A stretch of 64,000 bases of DNA from positions 23,920,743 through 23,984,742 of the forward strand of contig CP154956.1 of assembly GCA_039621445.1 (NCBI GenBank), given 5' to 3'. Position 1 is the stretch's first letter; every line of letters begins with the position of its first letter. The notes beneath the pieces are model-generated. The model ran no database searches. It saw only the letters and a program-made list of their open reading frames with translations, and was not told the origin of the DNA. Source of the DNA: Euglena gracilis. Lineage: Eukaryota > Euglenida > Euglenophyceae > Euglenales. Positions 49,734 to 59,439 of the stretch are shown here, in pieces. The translations under genes were made by a program, and so were the position numbers.

Positions 49734-51272
49734 ATGAGCAATGCAGTGGAGAAGAAATTGGAATTATATGGCCACGGACGTCCTGGAGGAGAGGCAGCAG
49801 CTGGAGACCTTGGAGATGCGGTCAACACGTGGCATACCGTGGCCGTTCTTCCCACCCAGCCCCCCCCCCCAGAAATTTCACAGCCAAACCCCCCCCCCCC
49901 CAGTGACGGCCACGGTCCTTGGACCACTGTGGCCAGGAGGCCCAGAAGACAGAAGCCAGCCCCAGCCCTTGGTGGGCAAAGACTGGGCCATGGGGGCCCA
50001 AAATGCTTCACAATTGGACAATCAAAGCCCACACATCAGGGGCATCTCCCCCAAAGGTGCCCAGCAACCTGGGCACAAATTGGCCAGAAGATGGGGAGAT
50101 GGAATCAAGGCCAAGGAGGTCAACACCACAGGGGCCATGGGGGCCAGTTTCACAAGGAAATCCCCTCAGGAAGGGGCAGAAAAGGTCTGTCCAACCCCCC
50201 CAATTCATCTATCACAACAGCCCCTCTCAAGGGGACAAGGGGGGGCCACAGCAGCCCCCCCAGATTTCCAATGGGGCTGGAGGCCAAGAAGAAATCAAGG
50301 CCTGGAAGACCACAAGATGGATTATGGAAAAAAATTTATACATGGAAACCTTGGAGACCAGCAGGGTGGACCCACAGTGGCCACCAAGAAGCTAAGGAAC
50401 CAGCAGGGTGGACCCACAGTGGCCACCAAGAAGCTAAGGATGCTGCTGGAGAAATCCCCCGAGGGACCCACAGTGGCCCTCTGCCAACAATGGGGGATAA
50501 AGGGACCCACAGTGGCCCTTTCAATGACCCAGCCCCAGGAGGAAAAGGGACCCACAGTGGCCCTTTTGGAGAGAGGGGCAGCAACCCCTCCCACATTTAT
50601 TTATCAATCCCCGATCAATCAATCAAGGGGGGGACCCACAGAGGCCCCCCTATGGTATGTCAACCAACCACATCAACATGGAGAAGACCAGATAGGCCAA
50701 ACAGGGGCATTAAGCCCTATGGTATGTCTTCCAACAACAAGATCATCCAGAGAGGTGAGCAGAGAGGGAGAGAGTGCATGCACATCCCCCCAGAAAAAAT
50801 TTCCTTTTACAAGGGCCCAAGCCCTAGGGGACCTAGGGGTGCAATGTCCAACACCCCCAGCCCAGCCCCCCCAGAATCATCTTACCCAGAAAATAAATTC
50901 AATGGAGGAAATATGGGGAGACACCCCCCTCCATCAAAGGTTGCAAAAAAGCCTAAAATGTCCAACATCTCCAGCCCAGCCCCCCCAAAATCATCTTATC
51001 CAGGAAATAAATTCCATGGAACGAAATGGGGAGACACCCCCCTCCATCAAAGGCTGCAAAAAAGCTTGAAATGGTGGGCAAAAAATGCCCCCCCAACAAC
51101 ATGTCAACTCATCAGGGATGGCATTCAACCCCCCTGGGTCAGCCCACCAAAATTGTCCACCCACCCAAAAATCAGGGCAAATTTGAACTTACCCCAAGCA
51201 GAAAAAATACTGCTGGATTACGAAAAATCTGGATCCATAAAGAGGGTGAGGGATTCAACCACCAGCACCTGA
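49734..51272 (+). CDS. Gag-like ORF1 of copy 2
   Basis: 512 codons from ATG at 49,734. SDGHGPWTTVARRPRRQ near residue 57, Gly/His/Gln-rich middle, then six GGPTVA/THSGP-type repeats at about 50,360-50,580 (GGACCCACAGTGGCC units) and the conserved WGDTPLHQRLQKSLKWW near the end. Frame ends 1 base out of register with the RT owing to a one-base loss near 51,258 relative to copy 1. Confidence 0.78.
   Translation: MSNAVEKKLELYGHGRPGGEAAAGDLGDAVNTWHTVAVLPTQPPPPEISQPNPPPPSDGHGPWTTVARRPRRQKPAPALGGQRLGHGGPKCFTIGQSKPTHQGHLPQRCPATWAQIGQKMGRWNQGQGGQHHRGHGGQFHKEIPSGRGRKGLSNPPNSSITTAPLKGTRGGHSSPPRFPMGLEAKKKSRPGRPQDGLWKKIYTWKPWRPAGWTHSGHQEAKEPAGWTHSGHQEAKDAAGEIPRGTHSGPLPTMGDKGTHSGPFNDPAPGGKGTHSGPFGERGSNPSHIYLSIPDQSIKGGTHRGPPMVCQPTTSTWRRPDRPNRGIKPYGMSSNNKIIQRGEQRGRECMHIPPEKISFYKGPSPRGPRGAMSNTPSPAPPESSYPENKFNGGNMGRHPPPSKVAKKPKMSNISSPAPPKSSYPGNKFHGTKWGDTPLHQRLQKSLKWWAKNAPPTTCQLIRDGIQPPWVSPPKLSTHPKIRANLNLPQAEKILLDYEKSGSIKRVRDSTTST
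50360..50645 (+). repeat. Internal GGACCCACAGTGGCC repeats in gag of copy 2
   Basis: The unit GGACCCACAGTGGCC recurs at least six times, two of them in a nearly identical 45-bp tandem (GGTGGACCCACAGTGGCCAC then CAAGAAGCTAAGGA). It is not in copy 1, which instead repeats GGCCACTGGGGCCA-like units, so gag repeats diverge between copies. Confidence 0.85.
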
Positions 51273-52964
51273 TCCCCTGGTTTCTGATTTCAAAACCAGA
51301 AGGGGGGCAGACAAAATGGAGATTAATAAGCGATTGCAGGGAAATAAATCAAAGGTTCCAAGTGAAACCTTTCAAGCTGGATCACATCCAGCACATTTTT
51401 CCAGTTTTGGAAAAAGGCCACTGGGCAGCAAAAATAGACCTGAAGGATGCCTATTTTCATATTCCAGTAAGTCCAGGCCTAAGGCCATTTTTAAGGCATC
51501 AGGTGGGGGGGCAGACCTGGGAATTCCAGGCAGGCTGTTTTGGCCTGAATGTAATGCCCCAAATTTTCATGTCAGTAATGAAGACATTCGAAAAACTGTG
51601 GAGGAAAAGGGGCATCCAGGTATTTATTTACCTGGACGACATTTTACTGGTGGCCCCAACACAAATCATCTTACAAAATCACCTGAACACAGTGGTCAGG
51701 GATTTAATCAAATCAGGATTCAAAATCAATGTGAAAAAGTCCACCCTGCAGCCCACCCAAATCGTCAATCATCTTGGATTTCAGCTAAACTTCCAAGAGG
51801 GAAAATTACAGGTGCCCCCCCAGAAAATAAAAACAGTAAAAAAGGAGCTGGGAAAAATGGTGAAAAAAGATTACATGTCAAAAAGGCAACTGGCTGCCAT
51901 TTTGGGCCAAATCAGATGCAATCTAATGGCCCTGCCCTTTCTAAGGGCCTTTACGGATGCCCTGGCAAGTTTTTTGGTGGAAAATTCCACAGCCCCCTGG
52001 GACTCAAAACATCCCATTTCCCAAAGAATAAAGGACCAATTAAAGGAAATAAAAATTCTGCTGGACGTCAGACCCTTCCCCCAAAATGCAACCAGGGAGT
52101 TGCACTCAGACAGCAGTACCCATGCCTGGGGGGGGGCTGGACATTCGAACAGGCAAAATTGTGCAAGAATTTTGGAGGGAAAACTCCATTTTGCACATAA
52201 ATGTCAAAGAATTAAGTGCAGCAATAAGCACAGTACAAAGCCTCAGCCAGCCAGGAGAAACTGTGTCACTGTCACTGGACAATCAAGTAATTTACTATTA
52301 CTTAACAAAAGGGGGGGGCAGAAAGGACCCTTTCAATTCCATGCTAAGACCCTTTTTCAAATGGTGCATGGAAAACAACATAAACCTGCAAGTAAAGTGG
52401 GTCCCCTCCAAAGACTGCCTGGCAGACCCCATAAGCAGGTGGGAAATGGACAGGGGGGATTACTCACTGGACCCCCAACTTTTTCAGTGGCTGAGGCAGC
52501 AGTTCAAAAATTACATCAGCCTAAAAACAGACCTTTTTGCCTCACCAGGCAACAAAAAACTGCCACAATTTGTGGCAAGGTGGCCCCACTGGGGAGCCAC
52601 AGCAGTAGATGCATTACAATGTCCACTGGACAACATGGGGGATCTTTATGCAAACCCCCCCTGGTCTGTAATCCAAAAATTTCTCCCCAGATTAAAAATG
52701 TTTCCACAGGCCAAAGTTTTGATGGTCACCCCCTACTGGGATTCAGCCACATGGTGGCCCCAGTTAATAAAAATGAAAGTTCCAGGAACCCCCTGCCTGA
52801 AAATCACCCCCTACATGGGTATGTTCACCAATTGCAGGGGGGAAAAAATGCCACCCCCCAGGTGGCCCCTCCTTTGCATGATTTGCTCAGGCAAATTTTG
52901 GAGGGGAAACAAATACAAAATTCAACCATTACAGATTTCCTGGGAAGAAACCCCAGTTTGAAAA
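51245..52964 (+). pseudogene. Reverse transcriptase-RNase H of copy 2 (one frame break)
   Basis: WFLISKPEGG, ISDCREIN, AKIDLKDAYFHIPV, GLNVMPQIFM, VFIYLDDILLVA (YLDD, Asp-Asp codons about 51,635-51,640) and NHLGFQLNF make a complete RT palm. RNase H: HSDSSTHAWGG, NVKELSAA, SLDNQVIYYYL and SKDCLADPISRWEMD. One frame change lies in the G run at 52,130-52,138. The C-terminal extension (DLYANPPWSVIQKFL, LMVTPYWDSATWWP) ends at TAA about 52,962, overlapping the YR frame. Confidence 0.9.
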
Positions 52965-54060
52965 GGTACCAAAGTGCCTTTACGCTTTTCTGGAAAAAAT
53001 GGGGGTACCCCCCCCTGAAGCCACCACTGACCAAGTGGTTGACGCTTTAATTCAACTGTTCCAATTTTCAAAGGCCCAAGCACGCAATGCATACAGTGCT
53101 ATGCTATTGATCCCTGGCTTTGGGGGCCTGAGGTTCCATGCCATGTTGGCACCTTACAAAAGGCTTTGGAACCAAAACCTGGAGAAATATGGTGCATTCT
53201 GGGATCCCCTCCCAATCCTCCTGGGGCTGGCACAGTCCCCCCTGCCCTCTGATATATGTACATTGCGTACACAACTCATTTTCTGTTCACGAATCCTCTG
53301 TTTATACAGAAGTTCTGATTTGGCACAGGTCCAAAGAACCACCAGTGTGTTGGGGGGGGGGCACCCTACATCAAAATTAAACGTAAAGGTCAAAAACTCC
53401 ACAAGTGGGAGCGAGTTGTCTCCATTCCCCAGTGCCCCCAAATCAGTCCCTTTCATTTAATGTTGTCTTATGTGGCAGCAACACGTTTCTTTATGAAACC
53501 TGGGGGCCCCCTTTTAATTACGTTAAAACCCCCCTACAAAGCCATTAAGGCAGATACCATTGCTTCTATCACCAAAGACTTTTTGACCAAACAGGGGGTA
53601 CCCCCCCAGGTTTGGGGACCCCACTCCACCAGAGGGGCAGGGGTTGGTTTGCTAAAAAAATTGGGCCTTTCTGCCCAAGAAGTTTGTGAAATTGGTCAAT
53701 GGAAGGGGGTAGAGGCTTTCACAGCCCATTATCAAAGACTTGGTGCCCAAGGTTCTTTGGAGGATGCCCTGGCCCCCCTTTTTTCAGTGCACAATCTGGC
53801 CTCACAATGGCAAAGTGCGGAGCCCGAGGTGTCTCGTACTCCCTCGAGGCAGACCGAGAAGGGAGGAAGGGACACCGAGGGCGAAGCACAAAGACATTGT
53901 GAGCCCGACCCCCCCACCCATATAAGAAAATTTGTCTTCAAACGCCCCCGATCAGAAGATGGGGGCCAGGGGGGGGGAGGTGGGGGGGGGACCCCCCCAG
54001 GCAAAGAAACAGCGCCACGGTCGCCACGTCGGAGACAATGCAGCCAACTCCGGCGAGGCG
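52870..54060 (+). pseudogene. Tyrosine recombinase of copy 2 (broken at G runs)
   Basis: Overlaps the RNase H extension in another frame. NPSLKRYQSAFTLFW; GVPPPEATTDQVVDAL; GFGGLRFHAML; Arg-bearing DICTLRTQL near 53,260; IKIKRKGQKLHKWERVV with a candidate catalytic Lys; HxxR box HSTRGAGV at 53,622-53,633; EAFTAHYQRLG with the catalytic Tyr at about 53,730. Frame changes coincide with a G run at 53,352 and a loss near 52,995. The C-terminal tail is encoded by the ICR. Confidence 0.9.
53805..53903 (+). repeat. Copy 2 internal complementary region (ICR)
   Basis: Reverse complement of the left end (49,451-49,478) joined at 53,832/53,833 to the reverse complement of the right end (54,131-54,201). 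Lies within the YR coding sequence. Confidence 0.93.
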
Positions 54061-54061
54061 G

Positions 54062-54138
54062 CACTAAGCGGGACCTCCTAACCCAGCGCACCAAAACAAT
54101 CACAACAAACCGCCGGCGAGCAAGGCATGGCCTCACAA
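54062..54138 (-). repeat. Copy 2 right inverted terminal repeat
   Basis: GCACTAAGCGGGACCTCC through GCATGGCCTCACAA is the near-perfect inverse of 49,476-49,554. Confidence 0.92.
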
Positions 54139-54200
54139 TGTCTTTGTGCTTCGCCCTCGGTGTCCCTTCCTCCCTTCTCGGTCTGCCTCGAGGGAGTACG

Positions 54201-54335
54201 AGTAAGCGGGGCCTCCTAACCCAGCGCACCAAAACAATCACAGCAAACCGCCGGGGAGCAAGGCATGGTCTCGCAATGTCTTTGTGCTTCGCCCTCGGTG
54301 TCCTTTCCTCCCTTGTTCGCTTGCCTCGAGGGTGT
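54201..54335 (+). mobile_element. DIRS-like copy 4, right terminal repeat
   Basis: GTAAGCGGGGCCTCCTAACC to CTCGAGGGTGTGCGA repeats the right end of copy 2 with about 10 differences and completes copy 4. Confidence 0.88.
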
Positions 54336-56589
54336 GCGATTTGACTGGCACCTCTTGGACAATTATCTGCTTTGGCTGTCGATTCCTTTTGCGGCCAAAG
54401 ATATCCACCGAAAATTTATGAAAGGGCCAAGATCCCTTTTGTCTGGCCACTTTCCAGTCACCATTTTTGGCCAAAATTTTTTTCTCTTGCGCCAAAGGCC
54501 AGGGTCACAAGCAACTTCCCCCCCTGCCCCCCCCCCCCCTGGGGGGGGGAGGGTTTGGCCTGATGAAAGTTTATTCATTGCATGAGAATTGAATGTTCGA
54601 TTCTCGGGGCACGGGGGGCACGGGGCAGCACCCCCTGAGGAGTTAACGGCCCTGCCGCCACCCACCCCAGCCGGCAGCCCCGGCCCCAAAACCAGTCAGT
54701 CACTCTGAAAAAACCAGTCGGCCATCCCCCACGGGGGGGGTCGGCCAGTGCAAAAGCAAGTGACTGCCCCCCCCCCTGCCGAAGGTTCCATTATCCTAAC
54801 TGGATTGTGCGGGTTTGGGGGCGAAGGAGGAGACACCAGCACAAGATGAAAACAGTCATCGAGTCTGACTGAGTATAAAGAAAACCTTGGCAAACTCCAA
54901 CTGAAATGCCGTTTGCGGTCCACATACATCGCAAACAGGCTTTTGCTTAAGGACCCCTGGGGGTCCACTGGCTGGCCATTTTGGTAGACAGTGCAAAAAA
55001 GCCACTTCGTCCCCTCCACGAGACCCCCCTCCACCAGGGGGGATCCTCTGACTCGAAAGAAACTCCTCCGACGCTGCACGCCGGGGGGTGTGAAATGTTT
55101 ATTTTTGGTGGGGGTTCCCAAAAATCCCAATAATGGCCAAAAAATGGGCATTTTTCGCAGAGTTTGGAGGCCCTTTTTTAATTTTAAGGGCTTTTTTTTC
55201 ACTAGCTAGCCCTTCTGGCAGACCCCCCCCCCCATACAATTTTTTACTGACCCCCGGGGGGGGGGGAGGGGGGGTTACTTCACTTTTCGAAAAACCAGTC
55301 AGTCACTTTTTTCGGGAAGCCAGTCAGTCACTGCTCCCCCCGGGGGTCGGTCCACCAGCCAACCACCAGCCAAGATTGGACAACGTGCAATCCCCCCCTG
55401 CGAACCCTTAAGCAATGGCCTGATTGCGAACCAGGAGGGAGGAGGAGGGGAGGGCTTTGGATAGCGGCGCACGCCGAGCCTGTGGGGGTCATCACTGCAG
55501 CATATAGGTGGGCGAGGGTTCCGACATCGCCCAACAAAAAAGGTTCCAGAAAGTGTTGGCCGCAATGCTACGTATCGCATCCCACACCAACACAAGCAAA
55601 CTTGACGGAGTAAATGAACCGGAAGATCCAACATAACTATGTGTTCGAAAAGAAAAGTTGGGGACGGAAAGGATGGCGCCAGCGTTGGAGGGGAACCCTG
55701 CTTGATTTGTTCCTGCTCCACTGGCGACGGACGATGCTTGAGAGGTTCAGGGCGCTTGCTGAAATCAAACAGGGTCACACCCCCGGGGAACAGCCAGCAG
55801 CCATTTTTCCTGCTCCGCCCCGCTTCGAAGGGAGGCTGGATGGAATGCACCTATGCCCAATGAACCTTTAAATGGTAATGCATTTAAACGTCCGGACGGG
55901 GGACGTTCTTTGAGCATGGTCGCATGGTCGTTTGTATTGCTGCGACGGGTGACAAACTAGACGGTCCCGACACCCCCTGTGGCAAGGTTCATTTAGACAT
56001 GGGAGGGGGAGGGGGAGGTGCCAATTCCCAAACAACGCCCTGGGCAAAAATGGAACTGAGGACAGGTGGGCAGGGGGAGGGGGAGGGCAGGGGGAGAAAG
56101 ATGGGGAAGGGACAGGAACGTCGGGTAAGCGTGGGCCCACCGCCAGCCAACCGGCTCCGGGGGCCGCAGCGAGGGGACTGCCCGGGCCGCCGGCCCCCGT
56201 GGCGCGGCCATCGCCGGCCGACCCCGCCCAGTACCGGGCCGACAACAAACCTGGGGTGTGAACAGTGCGGAAAACCTTTGCTTGCAAGGCGGGAAGGATT
56301 GGAACTCCCTGGGGTTGTGTTGTGTGGGGGTGGGGGAGGGCTTTCGGCTGAAGCAGTGCCCTGGCTCTGGGGCGAAACACAGGACGGCCGCCCCCAACCG
56401 GGAAAGTGATGGGACCGGGGGGGGGGGGGGGCGTGCCGGGGGGCCCTCCCCACCGCGGCACGCCGCAGCGGGGGCAAGGAGGGCAGAGGGACAGCGTTCG
56501 GCAGGAAGTCGCTGCGTCAGCCCAGGCCCAGCCATGTGGAGCACTGCCCAACGGCCGGGGGTGGGTTCTGGACCCAAAGAGGGGTAAAC

Positions 56590-57065
56590 CTCCCCCCCCC
56601 CCATTTAAACCGACCCCCCTTCAAAACCGACCTACCCTTCCAAGCCGACGCATCGCAAAATTTCAACCAAAAAAAGAAATAAACCGACCCATGGCAAGTT
56701 GGACGACAAACATGCACAACATAATGGAAGCCGCCAACAGAAACAGCGTCCAGGCTTATCGAATGGTTATTTTTGCATGAAATATGGTGGAGGGTTGGTT
56801 GAATGTCCTTGTGAGGACGCCCCTTTCACAACACCGTGCATTGGGATGCGAACTGGAAGTGTCCACCATCTGCAAAAATTTCCCATTTGGAAAAGCAGAT
56901 TGTTGATTTGCTAGACGGTAGAAAGCGTATTTAGACATTGGCTGTGACAGGAGAAACATGAAATCACCCTCTGAAAGACCCCCCGTCCAAACCGACCCCT
57001 CAGGATTTCTGCCAACCCAAAAGTCCTAACCCGAAGGGTCGGTTTAAATGGGGGGGTTAATGTGG
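56590..57065. repeat. C/G-tract element with inverted CATTTAAACCGACC ends
   Basis: CCCATTTAAACCGACCCCCC at about 56,600 is inverted at about 57,035 (GGTCGGTTTAAATGGGGG). AAACCGACC words recur inside (56,625, 56,678, 56,985). About 475 bp, non-coding. Confidence 0.7.
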
Positions 57066-57339
57066 CCCCCCCACTCCAGCTTCAAACAGACTCGACGAAG
57101 GACCATCCATGTTTTGTGCCGTGGGCGTTTTCATGTGTCCAGTTAGACAACCAAATGAGAGGAAAGTCATGAGAAAAATAACAATCCCAAAGTGTGGTCA
57201 AACCCAAAGTTGCCCTGCCAATGAAACAGCGGTTGCGCTTGTGGTTTGTGGTGCAGAGCCGCACATCAATGGATGGCCCTGAGGATGCGATCAAGACCGG
57301 CGGGGACAACATCCCATCATCCCCCCCAGGCAGGGGTTT

Positions 57340-57770
57340 TCTCATGGACCCCGGGGGGGGGGGGGTTCATTCGGCAGGCTGGAAAAAAATGTGCCGGGTG
57401 GACCCCCTCCCCCTGGGGGTGGAACCGGTGGTTCGGCTGTCTGGCAGCGACCCAATACCTGGAAGGAAAAGCCAACTCCAGCTGATTTGGAATTTTTCAG
57501 CCAAAAATTTGAGGCAAAATCTTCAGCAAACCATCAATCAACAACATTTTTGGCCATTTTGAGCCCTTTTTCAAAAACGTTCGGCACTCTGCGCCAATAA
57601 TTTTCGGCTCAGCCCAGCTCTGCTGGCTGGCCCCAACTTCATTTCAGCGGACCGCCAGGGGGTCGACAGCCTGGCTGAGAGCTGTTGGCTCAAAAAAAAA
57701 AGGAGCTGGCAGGCTGGACCCTCTCCCCCGGGGGTGGGGTCCTCTCCAGCTTTAGAAAATCCCTGCCCAC
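57340..57770 (-). repeat. Composite C/G-tract repeat, decayed
   Basis: G run, GCCAACTCCAGCTGATTTGG, TTTTTGGCCATTTTGAGCCC, TTCGGCACTCTGCGCCAA, GGCTCAGCCCAGC and GGCTGGACC landmarks, apparently partly inverted relative to the 9,015 copy. Confidence 0.45.
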
Positions 57771-57780
57771 AGGTCAGATA

Positions 57781-59080
57781 GGTTAGGAACTACACTGTGA
57801 CCGCCTTGGCACTAAATCTGGGTTCCACAATTGTCAAACAGCAAAAAAAACTACGGAAAAGTGGATGGGAAAAAACAAAGAAGGCGAAAATTGGGCATCC
57901 CAATTTCGCTCAGGAATGGAAGCCCTCGTGATCACAGCACAGAACTTTCAAAGGATGTCTTTAACACGCATTTCAAACCCGTAGCAGGACAGGTGTTGTG
58001 TACCGTGCCGGAGGGATCCTTGAAAATGCGAGGGAACACAATCGTACACGGGTATTGCTCAGAGGGAGGCTTCCTAGCTCCATTGTCCACCTCCTTTGCC
58101 CCAAAGTGTGGTCCTTGAGGGGACACTGCATCGCCATCACAATGTACTCCATGGTGCAGGGTGTAGCGGAGCAACCCATCCATGGTTCAGAATGCTGCTG
58201 AACCATGGGCCAAATTTCTTCCCTTCATCACGGGGAGTTTCACAGCCTTCGCCGCAGTGGGAATGCTGAGTGCCAATCGATCGGGACACACCTGAGGGGG
58301 TAGCAAGCAATGGAATGGGCTGCAGAGGGTTCCCACCTGTGGCCAGGGGATGGACTGTGGGCATTGGCTGACCAAAGTGTGCAAGCAGTCTCACCATTTC
58401 ATTTCCGGACCCCTTCCGAAGCACTGATAAATGCACATTGCACCCACAGATTTTTTGCAACTTCATCTGTTGCTTCTGATTTGAAGAGTAGAAAGCGCAC
58501 TCCAAGTTCGTTGGGGGAGACACCCAACGTGAAAATTAGGCGCAAAGGGCAAGAATTCCACAACCCTCACTGCGAGATTATCATCACCCCTGGTAAGGCA
58601 AGAATGAAGCACAGGGGGTGCCTCGGTTGTGACCCCCCCGCCCCGCCCCCCCCCCCCCCACCAGGGGGCTGGGGACCGCTGCCACCTCAGGCCACTTTCC
58701 TCACCCGGAAATTTAGCACCTTTCGAAAACTGGGTACAAAAGCCGTCGTCCAAAATTGGTGGCAAATGGTTGGACAAATAGGAACGCTTGATTCTGCAGC
58801 TCCAATTTGTAAAACAGATATTTTGGTGTTGCTTTCGAGTCTTCATTTCCTGATCTGCTGCGGTGTTGAACCGCCAAATGCCCCCTCATCGTGGCATGTG
58901 ACGGACGAGCGCTGAACGACGAGAACGTTGACTTGACTGAGCTGGTTTGGTGAAAGAGATGGGGAGGAGCACCGGGGAGAGGAAAGGCGATGGCAGAGGA
59001 GAGGCGATTGGGCCATAAAGGAGGCGAAGAGCAAATGACAATGAACCTATAGAATGAAGGGGAATCTAGGTCAGAACACA
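57781..59080. other. Region with weak coding signals
   Basis: Plus frames at 57,831-58,118 (VLCTVPEGSLKMRG then HGYCSEGGFLAPLS) look protein-like but lack consensus splice sites. A C run near 58,640 and a C/G-tract repeat follow. No family assigned. Confidence 0.35.
58400..58600 (+). pseudogene. Possible tyrosine-recombinase relic
   Basis: ETPNVKIRRKGQEFH resembles the IKIKRKGQKLH segment of the nearby DIRS YRs. The preceding bases (ATAAATGCACATTGCACCCA) parallel the copy 2 sequence before it at similar spacing. Similarity is short and no other element part is recognised around it. Confidence 0.35.
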
Positions 59081-59084
59081 CACG

Positions 59085-59205
59085 CCTTGGCATGCCACGC
59101 ACACATGCATGCACGTACACATGCGCGCACGCACGCACATACACACACACGCGCGCGCACAGACAAACACACACACACGCCCTCACGCACGCACACACAT
59201 ATTCA
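59085..59205. repeat. CA/CG microsatellite
   Basis: Imperfect ACACAC, GCACGC and GCGCGC array. Confidence 0.95.
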
Positions 59206-59211
59206 AAGATA

Positions 59212-59433
59212 GTACATGGTCGTGGTTGCCACCAAAGCACAATTACCAGAGCAGGTCTGGTACTAAAATGGGACCATGGTGACCTCCTGTTCAGAAAATT
59301 TCCTGGACACATTCCACAAGACCCTGATAATTTTCCAAACACTGATGTCACTGGGGAAAGGTTGGTCGGTATCAGAACCAGGAATTCCTTGACAGCCCTC
59401 CAGACAAGAAGTCAGCTGAACAAAGACGGATAG
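59212..59433 (+). CDS. Possible terminal exon, unknown protein
   Basis: After an AG at about 59,210 the frame reads IVHGRGCHQSTITRAGLVLK, then RKFPGHIPQDPDNFPNTD and ERLVGIRTRNSLTAL, ending QLNKDG and TAG. Globular composition with no simple repeats argues for coding DNA. A GT at 59,359 could instead end the exon after GERL's first codons. No family or partner exon recognised. Confidence 0.4.
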   Translation, partial: VHGRGCHQSTITRAGLVLKWDHGDLLFRKFPGHIPQDPDNFPNTDVTGERLVGIRTRNSLTALQTRSQLNKDG

Positions 59434-59439
59434 AAACCC

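Larger units (their letters stand above)
49450..54201 (+). mobile_element. DIRS-like tyrosine-recombinase retrotransposon, copy 2 (most complete)
   Basis: Starts GACACCTCGGGC after GGCGGCA and ends GGGAGTACGA before GTAAGC. Left and right terminal repeats (about 49,476-49,554 and 54,062-54,138) match over nearly 80 bases. Gag, RT-RNase H, YR and ICR are all present, about 4.75 kb. It sits in the right terminal repeat of copy 4: the flanks rejoin as GAGGCGGCA-GTAAGCGGG, paralleling the same repeat of copy 2 itself. The few frame breaks lie mainly in G runs, so it may be a recent copy. Confidence 0.93.
54336..57780. other. No confident gene; C/G-tract repeats and GC-rich spacer
   Basis: C and G runs near 54,520, 54,730, 54,770, 55,220, 55,255 and 56,410. 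GC-rich DNA at 56,000-56,580 has open frames on both strands that are Pro/Gly/Arg-rich; one plus-strand stretch (PSPADPAQYRADNK before a GTGTGA) looks exon-like but has no partner. A plus frame at 57,194-57,310 (PKVALPMKQRLRLWFVVQS) is protein-like but unassigned. Confidence 0.45.

Noticed and set aside
56000-56600. GC-rich frames on both strands as a gene
   Set aside because: Both strands equally open owing to high GC; no motif and no clear splice structure.
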